Positions 61,012 to 64,000 of a DNA stretch of 64,000 bases are shown here, in pieces. Source of the stretch: Streptomyces griseicoloratus (GTDB lineage Bacteria > Actinomycetota > Actinomycetes > Streptomycetales > Streptomycetaceae); contig NZ_JACVQF010000223.1 of NCBI RefSeq assembly GCF_014534645.1, forward strand, positions 248,001 to 312,000, read 5' to 3'. The notes beneath the pieces were generated by a model that ran no database searches, was not told where the DNA came from, and worked only from the letters and a program-made list of their open reading frames with translations. The stretch's first letter is position 1; each line of letters begins with the position of its first letter. A program made the translations under genes and the position numbers.

Positions 61012-61935
61012 CTAGAGGCGGGCGCGTGTGGGCCGTGGCGGGGTGGCCGGGTCCGCCGTACGGCCGCGTGCCCGGCGGCGCAGCACGCGGCCGTAGCGGC
61101 CGGTGAGCCAGGAGACGAGGGCGACGGTCAGACCGAGGGCGACCAGCAGCCAGGAGGCGGTGCGCAGGGTGGCCGTGAGGGCGTCGTAGACGGCGCCCGC
61201 GGCCGGGCCGCGCATCGCGCCGGGCAGCTCGGCGAGGGTCAGGTGCCGGCCCACCACGACGGCGAGGGCGAGCAGCGCGCCGCCGACGGCGGTGCCGATC
61301 CCGGTGGCCGCGACCGCGCGGCGGCGGCAGGCGGCGACCGCGATGCCCGCGACGGCGAAGACGACGGCCGCGAGCGGCAGCCAGAAGGCGGCGACCTCCA
61401 GTACGTCGTAGCCCTTCCTCAGCCGGTCCGCCTCCTGGGCCCGCAGCACGGTGACCGTCGTGTGCCGGACCGGGATGCGGTGCGCGAAGGGCACGTGGTC
61501 CTGGGCCAGCCGGTCCTTGATCCGGGCGGTGACGGGGGCCAGGTCGACGGTGACGGGGCGTCCGTCCGTCCGTTCGTCGCGCAGGGCGCGCAGCACCGCG
61601 TCGTGGACGGCGCGGTTCGCCGCGTCCCAGCCCACGCGGAAGGCGGCGGTCTGGGTGAACGAGCGGGTCGCGTCGTGCACGAAGAGCCGTACGGCGCCGT
61701 GCGCCGGGCCCGTGGCCACCTTGTCCATGATCCCGTCGCCCACCGTGTCGGCGACCGCTTCCCGCACGTCGGGGTCGGTGGCGAGCGGCGCCATGGCGGC
61801 GACGTACCGGCCGGTGTCGGCCAGCCCGTAGGCCGCCCAGGCCGCCAGCGTCCCGCAGGGTGCGAGCAGGCAGGCGAGGACGACCAGGACGGCCGACAGG
61901 GCGCTCCGAAGACGTGGGGGCACCCTCCCAGACAA
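61012..61935 (-). CDS. Uncharacterised membrane protein with large outer loop
   Basis: Not recognised beyond topology. About 307 residues: one N-terminal helix (LSAVLVVLACLLAPCGTLAAWAAYGL), a ~150-residue extracytoplasmic region rich in Ala/Asp/Arg (APLATDPDVREAVADTVGDGIMDKVA onward), then three helices and a basic Pro/Arg tail. The layout recurs in Streptomyces proteins annotated only as integral membrane proteins. It shares orientation with the next membrane gene, with a gap of ~110 bp. Confidence 0.7.
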   Translation of the reverse strand: MSGRVPPRLRSALSAVLVVLACLLAPCGTLAAWAAYGLADTGRYVAAMAPLATDPDVREAVADTVGDGIMDKVATGPAHGAVRLFVHDATRSFTQTAAFRVGWDAANRAVHDAVLRALRDERTDGRPVTVDLAPVTARIKDRLAQDHVPFAHRIPVRHTTVTVLRAQEADRLRKGYDVLEVAAFWLPLAAVVFAVAGIAVAACRRRAVAATGIGTAVGGALLALAVVVGRHLTLAELPGAMRGPAAGAVYDALTATLRTASWLLVALGLTVALVSWLTGRYGRVLRRRARGRTADPATPPRPTRARL

Positions 61936-62043
61936 GGCCCGGGCGACGGGGCGCGCGAGCGGTGTGCCTGCAAATGGCCGCAGGACACGGACCGAACGGG
62001 CGGCACGGACCGAACGCCCGGCGGGACCGGGCCGCCCTCGGGG

Positions 62044-62490
62044 TCAGGAGGCGATGCGATGGCCCTCCGCGTCCTCGTGCGTGTAGTAGCGGTAGAACAG
62101 CACCGCGAACAGCGCCGCCGCGATCACCAGCGACAGGCCCGTGGACTTGAGCACGCTCGCCCCGGTCTGGCTGAACAGGAAGCCGAACGCGCATCCGGCG
62201 AACGCCGCCCACAGCACCGCGTGCAGTTCGCGGCCCAGCCGCTGGGCCACCGTCCGGACCGCCACGTACAGCACGGCGAACACCAGCGCGGTGACGAAGC
62301 CGAACAACAGGTTCCAGCCGGTGATGGGTCCGGCGTCGCGCCGGTTGGCCGCGGCCCAGTAGCCGTAGACGAGCCCGAGGACGACGGGCACCGCCCACCT
62401 CGCGGCCGTGTGCACACCCGGGCCGAAGACGTCGGGTGTCGAAGGGCCTCGGCCGGTCGTCCCGCGGGTCGCGGGTGCCGCGTGAGCCAT
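62044..62490 (-). CDS. Small four-helix membrane protein
   Basis: Function unknown. A 148-residue protein with four helices (WAVPVVLGLVYGYWAAA, LLFGFVTALVFAVLYVAV, LWAAFAGCAFGFLFSQTG, GLSLVIAAALFAVLFYRYY) and a short acidic-basic C-terminus (HEDAEGHRIAS). Divergent from the PP2C gene. Confidence 0.72.
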   Translation of the reverse strand: MAHAAPATRGTTGRGPSTPDVFGPGVHTAARWAVPVVLGLVYGYWAAANRRDAGPITGWNLLFGFVTALVFAVLYVAVRTVAQRLGRELHAVLWAAFAGCAFGFLFSQTGASVLKSTGLSLVIAAALFAVLFYRYYTHEDAEGHRIAS

Positions 62491-62557
62491 GACAGCACTC
62501 CTCTCTCCTCGCCCCGACTACCAGCGGACACCGGGGCGGCCCGGCGGGCAAGTCAGG

Positions 62558-63784
62558 ATGCGGGCCCGACCGTGCCGTGTTTCGCTGAGGCGCGTGAGGG
62601 GTCGCGTCCTGAGGCCGGTGAGCGGACGTCCGGGGCGGCCCGGCCGGCCGTTCGGTACGAGCCCGGAGGACGTCGCCCACCGACGGCGACTGCTGAGCGT
62701 CGGCGGACGCAGCATCGCCTGGGTGATCCCGCTGCTGCTCTTCGCCGGCATCCTGCTGACCGACCTCGGCACCGGCGGCGACTTCCGGGTGATCTCCTGG
62801 ATCGTGCTGGTGCCCGGCATCGCCGCCGCGATCTGCGGGGTATGGAGCACGGCCGTCTTCGGGGTGCTCGCGATCGGCGGCTACGTCGTCGTGGACGGCG
62901 CCTGGCCGCACCAGTACCAGAGCGGGCTGCCCGACTTCATCCTCGTCGCCGTGGGCAGTCTCCTCGCCACGCTGGCCTGTATGGTCCGGATCGGCGGGGA
63001 GCGGCGCATGCTGCACATGCGGGACATCGCCGAGACCACCCGGCGCACCGTGCTGCGCCCGTTCCCGGTCGGCTGGGGCGGCCTCGACCACGCCGGCGTC
63101 TACCTCTCCGCGGACATCGACGCCCGGGTGGGCGGCGACTTCTACGACATCCAGCCCGGCCCCCACGGCACCCGCGTCCTCCTCGGCGACGTGCAGGGCA
63201 AGGGGCTGGGCTCGGTGGAGACGGCGGCCGCGCTGCTCAGCACGTTCCGCGAGGCCGCCTACCACGAGCCGGACCTCGCCACGGTCGCCCAGCGGCTGGA
63301 GGTCCGCATGGTGCGCCACCGTCGGCACACCGCTGCCCTGGGCCGCTCCGACGGCGACCGCTTCGCGACCGCCGTGCTGATCGGGTTCCGCGACGAGCTG
63401 CCCGACGCGGTGGAGGCCGTCGTCTTCGGCCACGAGCCGCCGCTTGCGGTCAGCCCGGCGGGAGTCCGGCCCGTGCCGGCCCGCGGCGGGCTTCCGCTGG
63501 GCCTCGGGGAACTGGTCCCCGGGTCGTCGGCGCCGGTGCAGCGGGTGGCCCTCGCGCACGACGAGACGCTGCTGATGGTCACCGACGGGGTGACCGAGTG
63601 CCGGGACTCCTCGGGATGCTTCTACCGGCACGCCGACGAGGTCGCCCGCGCCGTCGCCGCCGACCCGCGCAACGCCGAGCCGCGGCGGCTGGTCGCCCTC
63701 GTCCGCGACGGCACACTGCGCCACTGCGGGGGCCGGCTGGCCGACGACACGACGGTGTTCGCGGTACGACGCCTGTGGCACTGA
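62558..63784 (+). CDS. Membrane PP2C (SpoIIE-type) phosphatase
   Basis: About 408 residues. A basic N-terminus is followed by three helices (IAWVIPLLLFAGILLTDLG, FRVISWIVLVPGIAAAICGVW, FILVAVGSLLATLACMV), forming a small membrane sensor. A PP2C/SpoIIE phosphatase domain follows from about residue 180: VGGDFYDIQPG and LGDVQGKGLGSVE hold metal Asp residues, and LMVTDGVTECRD the C-terminal Asp. It lacks the ATPase module of the other SpoIIE protein in the window. The start is uncertain: ATG at 62489, this ATG, or GTG codons near 62594-62620 are all in frame. Confidence 0.88.
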   Translation: MRARPCRVSLRRVRGRVLRPVSGRPGRPGRPFGTSPEDVAHRRRLLSVGGRSIAWVIPLLLFAGILLTDLGTGGDFRVISWIVLVPGIAAAICGVWSTAVFGVLAIGGYVVVDGAWPHQYQSGLPDFILVAVGSLLATLACMVRIGGERRMLHMRDIAETTRRTVLRPFPVGWGGLDHAGVYLSADIDARVGGDFYDIQPGPHGTRVLLGDVQGKGLGSVETAAALLSTFREAAYHEPDLATVAQRLEVRMVRHRRHTAALGRSDGDRFATAVLIGFRDELPDAVEAVVFGHEPPLAVSPAGVRPVPARGGLPLGLGELVPGSSAPVQRVALAHDETLLMVTDGVTECRDSSGCFYRHADEVARAVAADPRNAEPRRLVALVRDGTLRHCGGRLADDTTVFAVRRLWH

Positions 63785-63921
63785 ACGCCGGCGCACCCGG
63801 CGGGCCGGGGGCTGCCAGGTACCGCAGGTGCGCCGAGGGGGGCCGAGTGTCCGGTGAGGGCCACCCTTTGCAGGCGCAGCGGTTACGGTGCTGCCGTACG
63901 TGATCGACAGGGGGAGGGGAC

Positions 63922-64000
63922 ATGCCCGGAACCGTGCTGCTGCTCGCGGCATCGCCCGTGGGCAAGGGGTGTCTGGTGGACGCGGCGTCGGTGCTTCCCG
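63922..64000 (+). CDS. Start of an unidentified gene (truncated by window end)
   Basis: An ATG with a strong GGGGGAGGGG ribosome site opens a frame with no stop to the last base. Only 26 residues are visible, starting MPGTVLLLAASPVGKG. Too little to name a family. Confidence 0.6.
   Translation, partial: MPGTVLLLAASPVGKGCLVDAASVLP

Noticed and set aside
60929-63952. Long open frames on both strands (about 1000 codons each) over the last 3 kb
   Set aside because: Both are Arg/Pro/Gly-rich shadows of the membrane-protein and phosphatase genes, which have clear motifs and helices.
1-64000. tRNA, rRNA, riboswitch and phage-defence genes
   Set aside because: I looked for tRNA arm patterns, conserved riboswitch cores and nuclease/helicase/toxin-antitoxin pairs and saw none I could support; a covariance-model scan would be decisive.

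Overview
The window is very GC-rich with strong codon bias, frequent GTG/TTG starts, ATGA or GTGA stop-start overlaps and UUCG-capped or long-stem terminators. The gene content is that of a Streptomyces (or close relative) chromosome: a mycothiol-dependent enzyme, a proteasome activator, eukaryotic-type Ser/Thr kinases with surface tails, a K15-type DD-peptidase, SpoIIE/PP2C phosphatases and a LuxR-type response regulator. Two perfect 14-bp parS sites (2308-2321 and 48425-48438) indicate the origin-proximal core. From memory, the order bkdABC - dacA-like - aspS - metG - phoX matches the origin-side core of S. coelicolor; this was not looked up.

Layout. 1-3412: molybdenum-cofactor genes (MobA-like protein, moeA), then a TrkA-type potassium channel whose GTG start, the moeA stop and a parS site share the same bases. 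3483-8062: DrrAB-like ABC exporter (minus), zinc-free quinone oxidoreductase (plus), a secreted low-complexity membrane-anchored protein (minus), and the proteasome activator Bpa (plus). 8228-20233: an accessory-looking catabolic island. It holds a tripartite tricarboxylate transporter (tctABC, minus), a divergent operon of a beta-hydroxyacid dehydrogenase, a class II aldolase/decarboxylase and an MFS transporter, an IclR regulator, a 110-bp MITE-like inverted-repeat element, a GntR/FCD regulator (minus), and a divergent operon of a [3Fe-4S] ferredoxin, ferredoxin reductase and Rieske oxygenase alpha and beta subunits. The island lies between two terminators that share a 20-base sequence.

20376-31247: two divergent Ser/Thr kinases, an APH-fold kinase, a split-barrel flavin protein, an orphan response regulator, the branched-chain 2-oxoacid dehydrogenase operon bkdABC, and the DD-peptidase. 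31473-44568: GntR-MFS pair, mycothiol-dependent enzyme, nitrilase-family amidase, GlxA-LURP pair, cupin, thioredoxin-NHL protein, DUF6458 protein, M18 aminopeptidase, acyl-CoA dehydrogenase, SseB-domain protein and pirin. 45171-64000: AI-2E-type permease overlapping tail-to-tail with a SpoIIE phosphatase, aspS, an FG-GAP surface protein, a PH-domain protein, metG, a VWA protein, a Tat-exported PhoX-type phosphatase with a PHO box, an EEP-family phosphatase, two membrane proteins, a membrane PP2C phosphatase and a truncated gene.

Working together: the island's transporters probably import a carboxylated substrate. The Rieske system would hydroxylate an aromatic ring, and the dehydrogenase/aldolase pair would process a hydroxy- or oxo-acid. 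The two operons have separate regulators and putative operators, and no ring-cleavage enzyme is present, so the pathway must finish elsewhere. A second theme is small tandem duplications at or just after stop codons of at least six genes, and in one intergenic array (34-35-bp units). No tRNA, rRNA, CRISPR array, transposase or antibiotic biosynthetic cluster was seen.
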